Of a stretch of DNA of 64,000 nt, positions 28,108 to 39,964 are shown in pieces. The notes below the pieces were generated by a model. That model worked only from the letters and a program-made list of their open reading frames with translations, ran no database searches and had not been told where the DNA came from. Source of the DNA: Arthrobacter sp. StoSoilB22 (GTDB lineage Bacteria; Actinomycetota; Actinomycetes; Actinomycetales; Micrococcaceae). The translations under genes and the position numbers were made by a program. Each line of letters opens with the position of its first letter. The stretch's first letter is position 1. The stretch covers positions 1,426,001 through 1,490,000 of the forward strand of contig NZ_AP024652.1 in assembly GCF_019977315.1 (NCBI RefSeq), read 5' to 3'.

Positions 28108-28152
28108 CCGGCACATGCGATCAAATTACCGCCGACCAAGGAGGCACAGATC

Positions 28153-28857
28153 ATGGGGGATCTAGCAATAGATTTCTGTGGTGAATGGTACGAACCATCC
28201 GATGAGGACATCTTCGATATTGGACGCGAAGGCGACTTGGAAGTTGATGACAACCCGTACTTGCACCGACGCTTCCTGCAAATAGCCCGATACGACGGCA
28301 TGTGGTGGCTCAGTAACGTGGGCAGCATGCTGTCCGCCACTGTGGCTGACGGTTCAGGCGGCATGCAGGCCTGGTTGGCGCCCGGCGCGCGGATCCCCTT
28401 GGTGTTCAGCCACACCAACGTGATTTTCACGGCCGGACCCACCACCTACGAGTTCGCGGTGCACTTGAAGACGCCGTCTTTCCGGCATGAAGCACGCGAC
28501 GAAGACCAGGCGGGGGACACCACCATTGGGCCCGTGGTCTTCACCGATTCGCAAAAGGCGCTCATCGTTGCACTGGCCGAGCCCATGTTGCGGCGCGACG
28601 GCACCGGTTTCAGCGCCATTCCATCCTCTGCCGAGGCCGCGAAGCGACTGGGCTGGGCGCTGACACGCTTCAACCGGAAACTGGACAACGTCTGCGACAA
28701 ACTTGACCGGGTAGGCGTAGTGGGTCTTCGCGGCGGGGTTGGAAAACTTGCCACCAATCGCCGGGCGCGCTTGGTGGAACACGCCGTGACCTCGCACCTT
28801 GTGACCCCGGCTGACCTGCATCTTCTTGAGAAAATGAGTGGAGTCGACGAAGGATGA
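28153..28857 (+). CDS. FHA-like protein with C-terminal helical domain, function unknown
   Basis: 234 aa. AAGGAGG lies 8 nt before the ATG. Residues 15-110 look like a degenerate FHA fold: IGREGD stands for the usual GR, LHRR for SxxH, and SNVGS for the NG turn. Some phosphothreonine contacts therefore seem altered. Residues 135-230 are helical (EAAKRLGWALTRFNRKLDNV) and could form a winged-helix-like module. It sits between the kinase and the EssC-like ATPase and overlaps the latter by 4 bp, so it probably acts with the ATPase. I do not recognise a named family. Confidence 0.65.
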   Translation: MGDLAIDFCGEWYEPSDEDIFDIGREGDLEVDDNPYLHRRFLQIARYDGMWWLSNVGSMLSATVADGSGGMQAWLAPGARIPLVFSHTNVIFTAGPTTYEFAVHLKTPSFRHEARDEDQAGDTTIGPVVFTDSQKALIVALAEPMLRRDGTGFSAIPSSAEAAKRLGWALTRFNRKLDNVCDKLDRVGVVGLRGGVGKLATNRRARLVEHAVTSHLVTPADLHLLEKMSGVDEG

Positions 28858-31800
28858 AGTTCCGCCTGACCTTGCGGCGTGACCCTGCGGAAGCAAAGGA
28901 CCTCGCCGTAACGGTGGATGGTCGTGCCACCGTGGCTGACATTGCTACTGAATTGTGGGCAGCCGACCCCGCACGAAAGGGGACCGAACCGCCGTCGAAC
29001 CTGTCCATCAGCGTGGACGAGGCTTTCGTCGGCGGCGGGCTCTCCGGGCACGTGCTGCGGCCTACGGACAACCTGCTGGAGTCCGGGTTGCGGCCCGGGT
29101 CCAAGGTCTCCCTCGCGCAGGTCAGCGAGCAGTTCGCGTCCAACGGCCACGCGAACGGCAATAGCCGGGGACCGGCAGCGGCGACGTTGCGCGTGATGTC
29201 AGGGCCCGACGTCGGACGGGAATTTTCGCTGCCTTTCGGCACCAGCTACATCGGCCGGGACCGGGACGCCGACATCCGGTTGTCGGACCCGCTGACCTCC
29301 AAGCGCCATGCCCGCATCACGGTGGGCGAAACCGTGGAAATCGTGGATACGAACTCCGCCAACGGACTCCTCATGGACGGGCTGCCGGTGACCCGCGCGA
29401 CGCTTGAGTCCTCGGACACTGTCACGTTGGGCGACACATCCGTGGGCGTCGTTGCCCTGTCACGGAATCATGGTGGTGGTCCGTCGTCGCCTCTGGTGGA
29501 TTTCAACCGATCGCCGCGGGTACTGCCCAGGTTCGAGTCGCCCAAGCGGGTACCGCCTGCCGGCCCCAAGCGCCCGGAACACCAGCCTTTCCCGTACATC
29601 ATGCTGGTGGCCCCGCTGCTGATGGGTGGCGTGCTCTTCGCCGTCACCCAGAACCTGCTGTCCGTGCTGTTCATGGCCATGATGCCGTTGTTCATCGTGG
29701 GGCACTATGTGGACCACAAGATGCAGAGCAAGCGGCAGGCCAAGGAAGGCCACAAACAGTTCAAAGCCGCCATGCTTGCCTTCCGCGAGGACATTGACAA
29801 GCAGCAGAACATTGAGCGTGCTGTCCGGCTACAGGAAGCGCCGTCCGTGAGCGATACGGTGGACGCCATCTACAAACTCGGACCCCTGCTCTGGACCCAC
29901 AGGCCCGAGCACCAGCACTTCCTGGGCGTCCGCTTCGGGCTGGGTTCGGCACCGTCGCGCATCCAGTTCGATGAACCAAGCGCCAACGAAACTGAACCGC
30001 AGTACATGCGGGAAATCCAGGAGTGCCTGACGCAGGTCCGTGTCATTGAGGGCGTCCCAATCGTCTCGCAGCTGCGTACCTCGGGCTCCTTTGGCGTCGC
30101 CGGCGACCGCAGCGTGGTGGATGACGTAGCCCGCGGCATGGTGCTCCAGCTGGTAGGGCTGCACTCGCCGGCCGAAGTTGTCCTCACATCACTGACCTCG
30201 GCACGTTCGCGTGAGCGCTGGGACTGGTTGCAGTGGCTCCCGCACGTTGGTTCGGGCCACAGCCCCATCTCCGGCGATCATCTGGCTGCCGGCCCCGGCG
30301 CCGGCGCCGCGTTGTTGTCCAAACTCGAAAGCCTCGTGGAAGAGCGCGAGTCCATGGCCAAGGAGCCTGGACCGCAACCCCGTCCTGGACTCAAGAATGA
30401 GCACGAGGAACTTCCGGGTCCGGTGGTCCCGGCCGTTCTGGTGATCGTTGAGGACGACACCCCGGTGGACCGCGGCCGGCTCACACGCTTGGTGGAACGT
30501 GGACCCGACTACGGGGTGCACATCATGTGGGTTGCCGCCAATGTGCAGTCCCTGCCCGCCGCGTGCCGTGACTTCCTCTCCGTTGACGGCGACCACGGCA
30601 CCACCACCGGCCAGGTCCGCTTGGGCCGCCACACCTACCCGGTCAGCTGCGAAAGCCTTGATGCGGACCTCGCCACACAGTTGGCGCGCATGATGTCGCC
30701 TCTGGTGGATGTTGGAAACCCGCTCGACGACGACTCCGACCTCCCACGCGCCGTCTCCTACGCCACGTTGATCGGCAAAGAACTGATGGACAACCCACAG
30801 GCCGTGGCTGAGCGTTGGCAGGAAAACAACTCCGTCCACGCCACTGCCGTGCCCAACCGCAAGGACAACGGCAGCCTCCGCGCACTGGTTGGTTCCAAAG
30901 GTGTGGAGCCCTTCTACCTGGACCTCAAGAACGAGGGTCCGCACGCACTGGTGGGTGGAACCACGGGTGCCGGTAAGTCCGAGTTCCTGCAGTCCTGGGT
31001 GATGGGCATGGCCGCCGCCTACAGCCCGGACCGCGTCAGCTTCCTGTTCGTGGACTACAAAGGCGGTGCTGCCTTTGCCGACTGCCTGCACTTGCCGCAC
31101 ACCGTTGGTCTGGTGACTGACCTGTCCCCGCACCTGGTGCGCCGCGCGCTGACCTCGCTCCGCGCTGAGCTGCACTACCGTGAGCGGCTGCTGAACCGGA
31201 AGAAAGCCAAGGACCTTCTGGCGCTGCAACGGGAAGCCGATCCTGAGGCGCCCCCTTACCTCATCATCATCGTGGACGAATTCGCTGCCTTGGCTACGGA
31301 AGTTCCCGAGTTCGTTGATGGTGTGGTGGACGTGGCCGCCCGTGGCCGTTCCCTGGGCCTGCACCTGATCCTGGCCACGCAACGCCCGGCCGGCGTCATC
31401 AAAGACAACCTGCGTGCCAACACCAACCTTCGCGTCGCGCTGCGCATGGCTGACGAAGTGGACGCAACAGACATCCTGGGCGTTCCCACCGCGGCCTACT
31501 TCGATCCTTCCATTCCGGGCCGTGGCGCTGCGAAGACCGGTCCGGGACGCATCCAGGGCTTCCAGACCGGTTATGCCGGCGGATGGACCACCGAAAAGCC
31601 GCAGCGTCCCAGGATCGACATTGTGGAGATGGCGTTCGGTTCCGGACCCACGTGGGAACCGCCCTTGGTGTCACAAGTGGAAGAGGAACCTGCCGGTCCC
31701 AACGACATCGCGCGGATGACCGGGAACATCATCCGGGCAGCTGACGTCCTGTCTATTGAACCGCCGCGCAAGCCGTGGCTGAACGAGCTCGCCACCACCT

Positions 31801-33308
31801 ACGATTTCTCCAAGCTTCCCAATCCCCGGACCGATGAACGCCTCCTGCTTGGAGTGGCGGATGACCCCGCGCACCAAGACCAGCCCACCGTGTTCTACGA
31901 GCCGGACAAAGATGGCAACATGGCCGTCTACGGCACGGGCGGATCAGGAAAGTCGGCGGCGTTGCGCAGCATTGCCATCGCAGCAGCAGTCACGCCGCGC
32001 GGAGGGCCCGTGCACGTCTACGGCGTGGACTGTGGTTCGTCAGGGCTCAAGATGCTTGATGGACTTCCCCATGTTGGTGAAATCATCAACGGCGACGATG
32101 TGGAGCGCGTTGGGCGACTGCTGCGTTGGCTCAAGGAAGTGGCGGATGATCGCGCAGCACGGTTTGCCGAGGTCCGGGCCTCCACCATCGTCGAATACCG
32201 GCAGCTGGCCAACCGGCCCGAAGAAAAGCGCATCTTCATCCTGGTGGACGGCATGTCTTCCTTCCGTGAGTCCTACGAGTACAGCAACTTGTCCGCACTA
32301 TGGGACATCTTCCTGACGCTGGCAACTGACGGACGCCCCCTGGGCATCCACCTGGTAGTCAGCGGTGACCGCACCAACTCCGTACCGGCGTCGCTCCTGG
32401 CTTCCATCCAGAAGAGGCTGGTCCTGCGTCTTAGTTCCGAAGATGACTACATGACCCTTGATGTTCCCAAGGATGTCCTCAACGCAGCCTCACCTCCGGG
32501 ACGTGGCTTGTTGGACGGGCTTGAAGTTCAGCTCGCTGTACTGGGAGGCAACTCGAACCTCGCGCTCCAAGCCCGCGAGGTGGCCAAGCTCAGCCAGGCG
32601 ATGTTGCGCCAGGGCCTGGAGCAGGCGCCTCAGATCCAGCGGCTCCCGGAACTGGTGGACTTGGACATCCTGCCCAACGGAGCTCCGGACAACCCCGTCA
32701 TTGGTGTCGACGACGAAACGCTGGGTTCGGCGGCCATCGCTGCCAAGGGATCCCTTCTGCTGGCCGGCCCTCCAGGTGCCGGACGTACGGTGGCACTGGT
32801 CACCTTGGCCTACGCCCTGCGGCGCTCGAACCCGCGAACTGACCTCATCTACATTGGGTCCCGGCGCTCCGCCGTGGCGTCACTGAACATCTGGAGCAGG
32901 TCGCTGGTGGGTCCGGACGAAGTCTCGGATGTGGTGGATGACCTGATCGACAAAGCCGCGGACAACCCTGGCACCATGGCCATCTTCATCGAGGGCCTGA
33001 CAGAGTTCACGGACACGTTGGCGGAATCTGGCGTGGGTCGCCTGGTGACCGCCGCGATCAAGGCTGACCAGTGGGTGGTCGGCGAGTCGGAAACGTCCAC
33101 CTGGTCCCAGGCCTGGTCCCTGGCCCAGCCGTTCAAATCCGGGCGTCGCGGGCTCCTGCTCAACCCCGGGGACGTGGAAGGCGACACCCTCCTCAACACT
33201 TCCCTTGGCCGGATCAGTAAGGACTTCATCCCGGGCCGCGGCTACATTGTGGGTCGTGGAAAGGTACGCAAGCTCCAGATCGCCATGCCGCCGGAAAACC
33301 GTAGCTAG
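28854..33308 (+). CDS. EssC/EccC-like FtsK/SpoIIIE ATPase of a type VII-like system
   Basis: 1,484 aa. An N-terminal ubiquitin-like (YukD/EsaB-type) region (1-90) is followed by an FHA domain (about 120-205; YIGRDRDADIR, TSKRHARI, NSANG), two transmembrane helices (about 248-287), then three FtsK-type ATPase domains. Domain 1 has Walker A GGTTGAGKSE near 702 and Walker B LIIIVDEFA near 802. Domain 2 has GTGGSGKSA near 1026 but VDG in Walker B. Domain 3 has GPPGAGRT near 1303 (Lys to Arg) and FIEG. Only domain 1 looks fully catalytic, as reported for EssC/EccC families. The order FHA-TM-ATPases matches Firmicute EssC rather than mycobacterial EccC. No EccB/D/E, mycosin, EssA/B or WXG100 gene is adjacent. 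Confidence 0.88.
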   Translation: MKFRLTLRRDPAEAKDLAVTVDGRATVADIATELWAADPARKGTEPPSNLSISVDEAFVGGGLSGHVLRPTDNLLESGLRPGSKVSLAQVSEQFASNGHANGNSRGPAAATLRVMSGPDVGREFSLPFGTSYIGRDRDADIRLSDPLTSKRHARITVGETVEIVDTNSANGLLMDGLPVTRATLESSDTVTLGDTSVGVVALSRNHGGGPSSPLVDFNRSPRVLPRFESPKRVPPAGPKRPEHQPFPYIMLVAPLLMGGVLFAVTQNLLSVLFMAMMPLFIVGHYVDHKMQSKRQAKEGHKQFKAAMLAFREDIDKQQNIERAVRLQEAPSVSDTVDAIYKLGPLLWTHRPEHQHFLGVRFGLGSAPSRIQFDEPSANETEPQYMREIQECLTQVRVIEGVPIVSQLRTSGSFGVAGDRSVVDDVARGMVLQLVGLHSPAEVVLTSLTSARSRERWDWLQWLPHVGSGHSPISGDHLAAGPGAGAALLSKLESLVEERESMAKEPGPQPRPGLKNEHEELPGPVVPAVLVIVEDDTPVDRGRLTRLVERGPDYGVHIMWVAANVQSLPAACRDFLSVDGDHGTTTGQVRLGRHTYPVSCESLDADLATQLARMMSPLVDVGNPLDDDSDLPRAVSYATLIGKELMDNPQAVAERWQENNSVHATAVPNRKDNGSLRALVGSKGVEPFYLDLKNEGPHALVGGTTGAGKSEFLQSWVMGMAAAYSPDRVSFLFVDYKGGAAFADCLHLPHTVGLVTDLSPHLVRRALTSLRAELHYRERLLNRKKAKDLLALQREADPEAPPYLIIIVDEFAALATEVPEFVDGVVDVAARGRSLGLHLILATQRPAGVIKDNLRANTNLRVALRMADEVDATDILGVPTAAYFDPSIPGRGAAKTGPGRIQGFQTGYAGGWTTEKPQRPRIDIVEMAFGSGPTWEPPLVSQVEEEPAGPNDIARMTGNIIRAADVLSIEPPRKPWLNELATTYDFSKLPNPRTDERLLLGVADDPAHQDQPTVFYEPDKDGNMAVYGTGGSGKSAALRSIAIAAAVTPRGGPVHVYGVDCGSSGLKMLDGLPHVGEIINGDDVERVGRLLRWLKEVADDRAARFAEVRASTIVEYRQLANRPEEKRIFILVDGMSSFRESYEYSNLSALWDIFLTLATDGRPLGIHLVVSGDRTNSVPASLLASIQKRLVLRLSSEDDYMTLDVPKDVLNAASPPGRGLLDGLEVQLAVLGGNSNLALQAREVAKLSQAMLRQGLEQAPQIQRLPELVDLDILPNGAPDNPVIGVDDETLGSAAIAAKGSLLLAGPPGAGRTVALVTLAYALRRSNPRTDLIYIGSRRSAVASLNIWSRSLVGPDEVSDVVDDLIDKAADNPGTMAIFIEGLTEFTDTLAESGVGRLVTAAIKADQWVVGESETSTWSQAWSLAQPFKSGRRGLLLNPGDVEGDTLLNTSLGRISKDFIPGRGYIVGRGKVRKLQIAMPPENRS

Positions 33309-33333
33309 CCGGGTTGGGATCGAGGATGTCTGA

Positions 33334-36467
<3,134 letters not shown>

Positions 36468-36473
36468 CCGCCA

Positions 36474-37682
36474 GTGATCACCACACTGGCCATCGCCAAC
36501 TACCGTTCCATCCGGGACCTCGCCATGGAGCTGCATGGCCTGGACATAGTGACAGGGGCCAACGGCAGTGGAAAGTCCTCCCTCTACCGGGCGCTTCGGC
36601 TGTTGGCCGAGTGTGCCGGCGGAGATTCCGGAAACGTGGTGGGCTCCTTGGCCCGGGATGGCGGGTTGGCCTCGACGCTCTGGGCCGGGCCTGAGTCAAT
36701 CAGCGAGGCCATGCGGCGTGGTGAAGTCCCCGTCCAGGGAACGGTCCGCCGGGAGTCCGTGAACCTGAAATTGGGCTACTCCGGTGATGACTTCGGTTAC
36801 TTGGTGGATCTTGGCATGCCAGCATCCAGCGGGGCCGGTTTTGACCAGGAGACCGGCCGTTCGCGCCCCTCAGCGTTCAGTCTGGATCCTGAAATCAAAC
36901 GGGAACAGATCTTCTCCGGCCCCGTGGCGCGGCCGGGATCGTTGTTGGTGGACCGCAAGGGGAGCCTCGCCAAGCTGCGCGGACCGGACGGCGATTGGAC
37001 TGAGCTTTCACGGAGGTTGGACACTTTCCAGAGCATGCTGACGGAGGTCTCGGACCAGGACCGGGCACCGGAAGTTCTGCGGGTTCGGGACTCGGTCCGC
37101 TCATGGCGGTTCTACGACCATTTCCGCACAGACGCCGAGGCCCCCGCTCGTCAGGCGCAGCTGGGAACGCGCACCCCCGTGCTTCATCACAGCGGCAAGG
37201 ATCTCGCGGCCGCACTGCAGACACTGCGGGAGGTGGGTTTCGAGCGGCAGCTGGATGCCGCCGTCGATCATGCTTTTCCCGGAAGCCGCTTGGAAATCGC
37301 CGTTAGCGATGGTCGGTTCAGCGTGGAACTCCGTCAGCCCGGCATGCTGCGCCCCATGAAAGCTGCTGAACTCTCGGACGGTACCCTGCGCTTCCTCCTG
37401 CTCGCCGCGGCATTACTGACGCCACGGCCACCAGAGCTCATGGTCCTGAACGAGCCCGAGACCAGCCTCCATGTGGACCTTATGCCGGCACTGGCCGGAC
37501 TGATTGTCCAGGCCAGTGCCAACAGCCAGATGATTGTGGTGACCCACTCCGATGCCTTGCTCAAGGCACTGCGTGATAGCGGTGCAGCCCATGAGCATGA
37601 GCTCTACAAGGACCTGGGCGAAACCAGGATCAAGGGCTTGGGCGCGCTGGAAGGCCCGCTTTGGAGCTGGCCGAAGCGTTGA
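36474..37682 (+). CDS. AAA family ATPase (RecF/SMC-like, AAA_21)
   Basis: 402 aa with a GTG start 6 bp after the preceding stop. ABC-type ATPase head: Walker A TGANGSGKSS near residues 27-36, signature-like LSDGTLRF near 300, Walker B LMVLNEPETSLH near 322, and a His switch in VVTHSD. A central variable segment separates the halves. Such stand-alone proteins relate to RecF/OLD-type DNA-associated ATPases. There is no TOPRIM domain and no adjacent nuclease, so it is not a recognisable OLD or Gabija defence gene. Function is uncertain. Confidence 0.75.
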   Translation: MITTLAIANYRSIRDLAMELHGLDIVTGANGSGKSSLYRALRLLAECAGGDSGNVVGSLARDGGLASTLWAGPESISEAMRRGEVPVQGTVRRESVNLKLGYSGDDFGYLVDLGMPASSGAGFDQETGRSRPSAFSLDPEIKREQIFSGPVARPGSLLVDRKGSLAKLRGPDGDWTELSRRLDTFQSMLTEVSDQDRAPEVLRVRDSVRSWRFYDHFRTDAEAPARQAQLGTRTPVLHHSGKDLAAALQTLREVGFERQLDAAVDHAFPGSRLEIAVSDGRFSVELRQPGMLRPMKAAELSDGTLRFLLLAAALLTPRPPELMVLNEPETSLHVDLMPALAGLIVQASANSQMIVVTHSDALLKALRDSGAAHEHELYKDLGETRIKGLGALEGPLWSWPKR

Positions 37683-37730
37683 AGCGGCAAGCGATGATCA
37701 GACGGGCGATGATCACTTAAAGTTGCAGGC

Positions 37731-39098
37731 TCAGAACGCCGATCCGATGGACGTGAGCTGCTGTTCCGCCGAACCGGCGTAGCGGTTCTCAGGACGAGCC
37801 AGTCCGTAGTGCCCACGCAGGGTGGACGCTGTGTATTCGGTGCGGAACAGGCCGCGCTGCTGAAGGATCGGCACCACATGGTCCACGAAGATCTCCAAGC
37901 CGGAAGGAAGCACCGGCGGCATGATGTTGAAGCCGTCCGCTGCCCCTGCGAAGAACCAGTCCTGAATGGCATCGGCAACCTGCTCCGGAGTCCCGGAGAA
38001 GGTCCGGTGACCTCGCCCGCCACCCAGTCGTCCGATCAACTGCCGGACCGTGAGCTGTTCACGCCTGGCCAGCTCCACAATCAGCGTGTAGCGGCTCTTG
38101 GCTCCTTCGATCTCGTCCTCTGAGGGCAGGTCGGCAGGCAGTTGGCGGTCCAAGGGAAGGTCCTCGGGGGACAAACGGAGAGTCTTGGCCAGCTGCTCAC
38201 GGGCATACTCGGGTTTGATGAGCTGATCCAGTTCACGCTCCAGTTTGAGGGCTTCAGCCTCGGTGGAGCCGATCACAGGGACGATCCCGGGCAGGATCTT
38301 GATGCCCTCCGGATCACGACCCACGGCTGCGGTGCGCGACTTCAGGTCTGCGTAGAAAGCCTGCGCGTCGGCCAGGGTCTGGTGCGCCGTGAAGACGGCT
38401 TCTGCGTACTGTGCGGCCAGGTTTTTGCCATTCTCGGATGATCCAGCCTGCACAATCAGTGGATGGCCCTGTGGGGAGCGGGGAACGTTCAGCGGACCAC
38501 GGACCCGGAAATGCTTCCCTTCGTGGTCCACCGTGCGGATCTTGGTGTCGTCACCCCACACGCCCTCGGCTTTGTCAGCCAGGATGGCGTCGTCTTCCCA
38601 GCTATCCCACAGCTTTTGGGCAACGTCAATGAATTCGGCAGCCCGTTCATACCGGACAGCGTGTGCCGGCTGGTCGTCCACGCCGAAGTTCCGCGCGGCA
38701 TCTGGCCCGGCGGTGGTTACGACGTTCCAGCCTGCACGGCCTCCGCTGACCCAATCAACGGACGCGAAGCGGCGGGCAAGATTGAAGGGATCGTTGTACG
38801 TAGTGGATGCGGTGGCGATCAGGCCTATCTTTTGGGTCGCTGCGGCGAGGGCCGTCAGCAGCACCGTAGGCTCCAACTTTCCGGCAGGGCGCCGGCCCAC
38901 TTCACCGAACAGGACAGGGGAGTCTGCGAAGAAGATGGAGTCCAGCTTTCCTCGCTCGGCTGTGCGGGCGAGGTGCTGATAATGCTCCACCTTGGTAGGG
39001 GCAAGGGGATCGCTTTCAGGTAGACGCCATGATGCTTCGTGATGTCCGGTGCTCATCAGGAACGCGTTCAGGTGGAGTTGGCGGTCTGGCGGGGTCAT
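37731..39098 (-). CDS. LLM-class flavin-dependent monooxygenase (NtaA/SnaA/DszA type)
   Basis: 455 aa from the ATG at 39098, which has AAGGAG 7 nt upstream; the longer in-frame start is unsupported. The TIM-barrel fold of bacterial luciferase-like FMNH2-dependent monooxygenases is evident from RTAERGKLDSIFFADS, SGGRAGWNVVTT, RSPQGHPLIVQAGSSE and a C-terminal DGFNIMPPVLP. Relatives oxidise nitrilotriacetate, dibenzothiophene sulfone or alkyl sulfur compounds and need a separate flavin reductase, which is not nearby. Substrate cannot be inferred. It converges with the AAA ATPase gene, with only 48 bp between stops. Confidence 0.88.
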   Translation of the reverse strand: MTPPDRQLHLNAFLMSTGHHEASWRLPESDPLAPTKVEHYQHLARTAERGKLDSIFFADSPVLFGEVGRRPAGKLEPTVLLTALAAATQKIGLIATASTTYNDPFNLARRFASVDWVSGGRAGWNVVTTAGPDAARNFGVDDQPAHAVRYERAAEFIDVAQKLWDSWEDDAILADKAEGVWGDDTKIRTVDHEGKHFRVRGPLNVPRSPQGHPLIVQAGSSENGKNLAAQYAEAVFTAHQTLADAQAFYADLKSRTAAVGRDPEGIKILPGIVPVIGSTEAEALKLERELDQLIKPEYAREQLAKTLRLSPEDLPLDRQLPADLPSEDEIEGAKSRYTLIVELARREQLTVRQLIGRLGGGRGHRTFSGTPEQVADAIQDWFFAGAADGFNIMPPVLPSGLEIFVDHVVPILQQRGLFRTEYTASTLRGHYGLARPENRYAGSAEQQLTSIGSAF

Positions 39099-39373
39099 GG
39101 TTGCTCCTTGGGGTCGGGACGTTTGGCTGGCGGTGTGGCAACTTAAGCACGCGTACAAAGACCTCCGCCAGCAGCCCGACATGTCTGCGCAACAGCACGA
39201 AACCGGGGTTCACCGCGCGCAACGCAGCTCAATTCGACGCCACGGGAGGCAACACGAAAGCAGCCCGACGGCCAGTGGCTGGCGCATCGCAACCCGGCCA
39301 TCCGGCGTCGTGCCTTCACGCCATGACTGATAGTTCCATCACGGAAAGGGGCATTTGGCGCCGTTGGTGCGTG

Positions 39374-39400
39374 AAGCACCACTACCATTGGTAGGTGCTT
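39374..39400. promoter_or_regulatory. Hairpin spanning the GNAT start codon
   Basis: AAGCACC (39374-39380) pairs with GGTGCTT (39394-39400), and internally TACCA (39383-39387) pairs with TGGTA (39389-39393), around a single T. The GTG start at 39395 lies in the right arm. It could be an operator or an RNA structure that masks translation initiation. Confidence 0.4.
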
Positions 39401-39907
39401 TCGCCGATTACCGTCCGTCCCGCCCTGCCCGAAGACTACGACGCCGTTGCCCGCATTACGCAGGAGTCTTACGTCACCGCGGGGTACTACGGCGACGCCG
39501 ATCACCCGTACCTGCAGAAGCTCCAGGACGTGGCAGGACGCGCGGAACACGCAGAGATCCTGGTGGCTGAGCGCAACGGCGAGGTCATCGGCTCGGTAAC
39601 TGCGGCACCGGCAGGCGGCGGCTTTTCGGACATCGGCCTCGAGGACGAACTGGAACTCCGTACCCTCGTAGTGGATCCGGCAGTCCAGCGCTCAGGTGCG
39701 GGCCGCGCCTTGGTGCAGGCCGTCGTCGACCAAGCCAAGGCCATGGACGGAATTAAAGCCGTATCTTTGACCACCGGCGCCACGTGGGAAAGCGCCAACG
39801 CCCTCTATGCGAGGACAGGCTTTGACCGTGCCCGGCACCGTGACTGGTTTGTCCCCGGCACCGACATAAAGCTGTTCGTTTACCGGCTGGACCTCCCGCA
39901 GTCATAA
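39395..39907 (+). CDS. GNAT family N-acetyltransferase
   Basis: 170 aa. Acetyl-CoA-dependent acyltransferase with the GNAT beta-strand/P-loop signature VVDPAVQRSGAGRALV near residues 89-104 and a C-terminal NALYARTGF. The substrate is unknown. The GTG start is the only one that preserves the N-terminal strand (ITVRPALPEDYD). No ribosome site is visible before it, and the start lies in a hairpin at 39374-39400, so either the message is leaderless or initiation is controlled. The RidA gene follows 57 bp later. Confidence 0.8.
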   Translation: MLSPITVRPALPEDYDAVARITQESYVTAGYYGDADHPYLQKLQDVAGRAEHAEILVAERNGEVIGSVTAAPAGGGFSDIGLEDELELRTLVVDPAVQRSGAGRALVQAVVDQAKAMDGIKAVSLTTGATWESANALYARTGFDRARHRDWFVPGTDIKLFVYRLDLPQS

Positions 39908-39964
39908 AGTTTCCTTCGTAAACGCCGGTCACCGGACCGGGCGAAACGACAGGAAAGGCGCGGC

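Noticed and set aside
36474..37682. AAA ATPase as a phage-defence (OLD/Gabija) gene
   Set aside because: No TOPRIM domain, no adjacent UvrD-like helicase or nuclease, and housekeeping neighbours.
39016..39222. Minus-strand small ORF with LLRRHVGLL upstream of the flavin monooxygenase
   Set aside because: It recalls actinobacterial sulfur-gene leader peptides (RRHVDL type), but it lacks the usual Cys-containing end and runs into the monooxygenase gene. Too weak to annotate.
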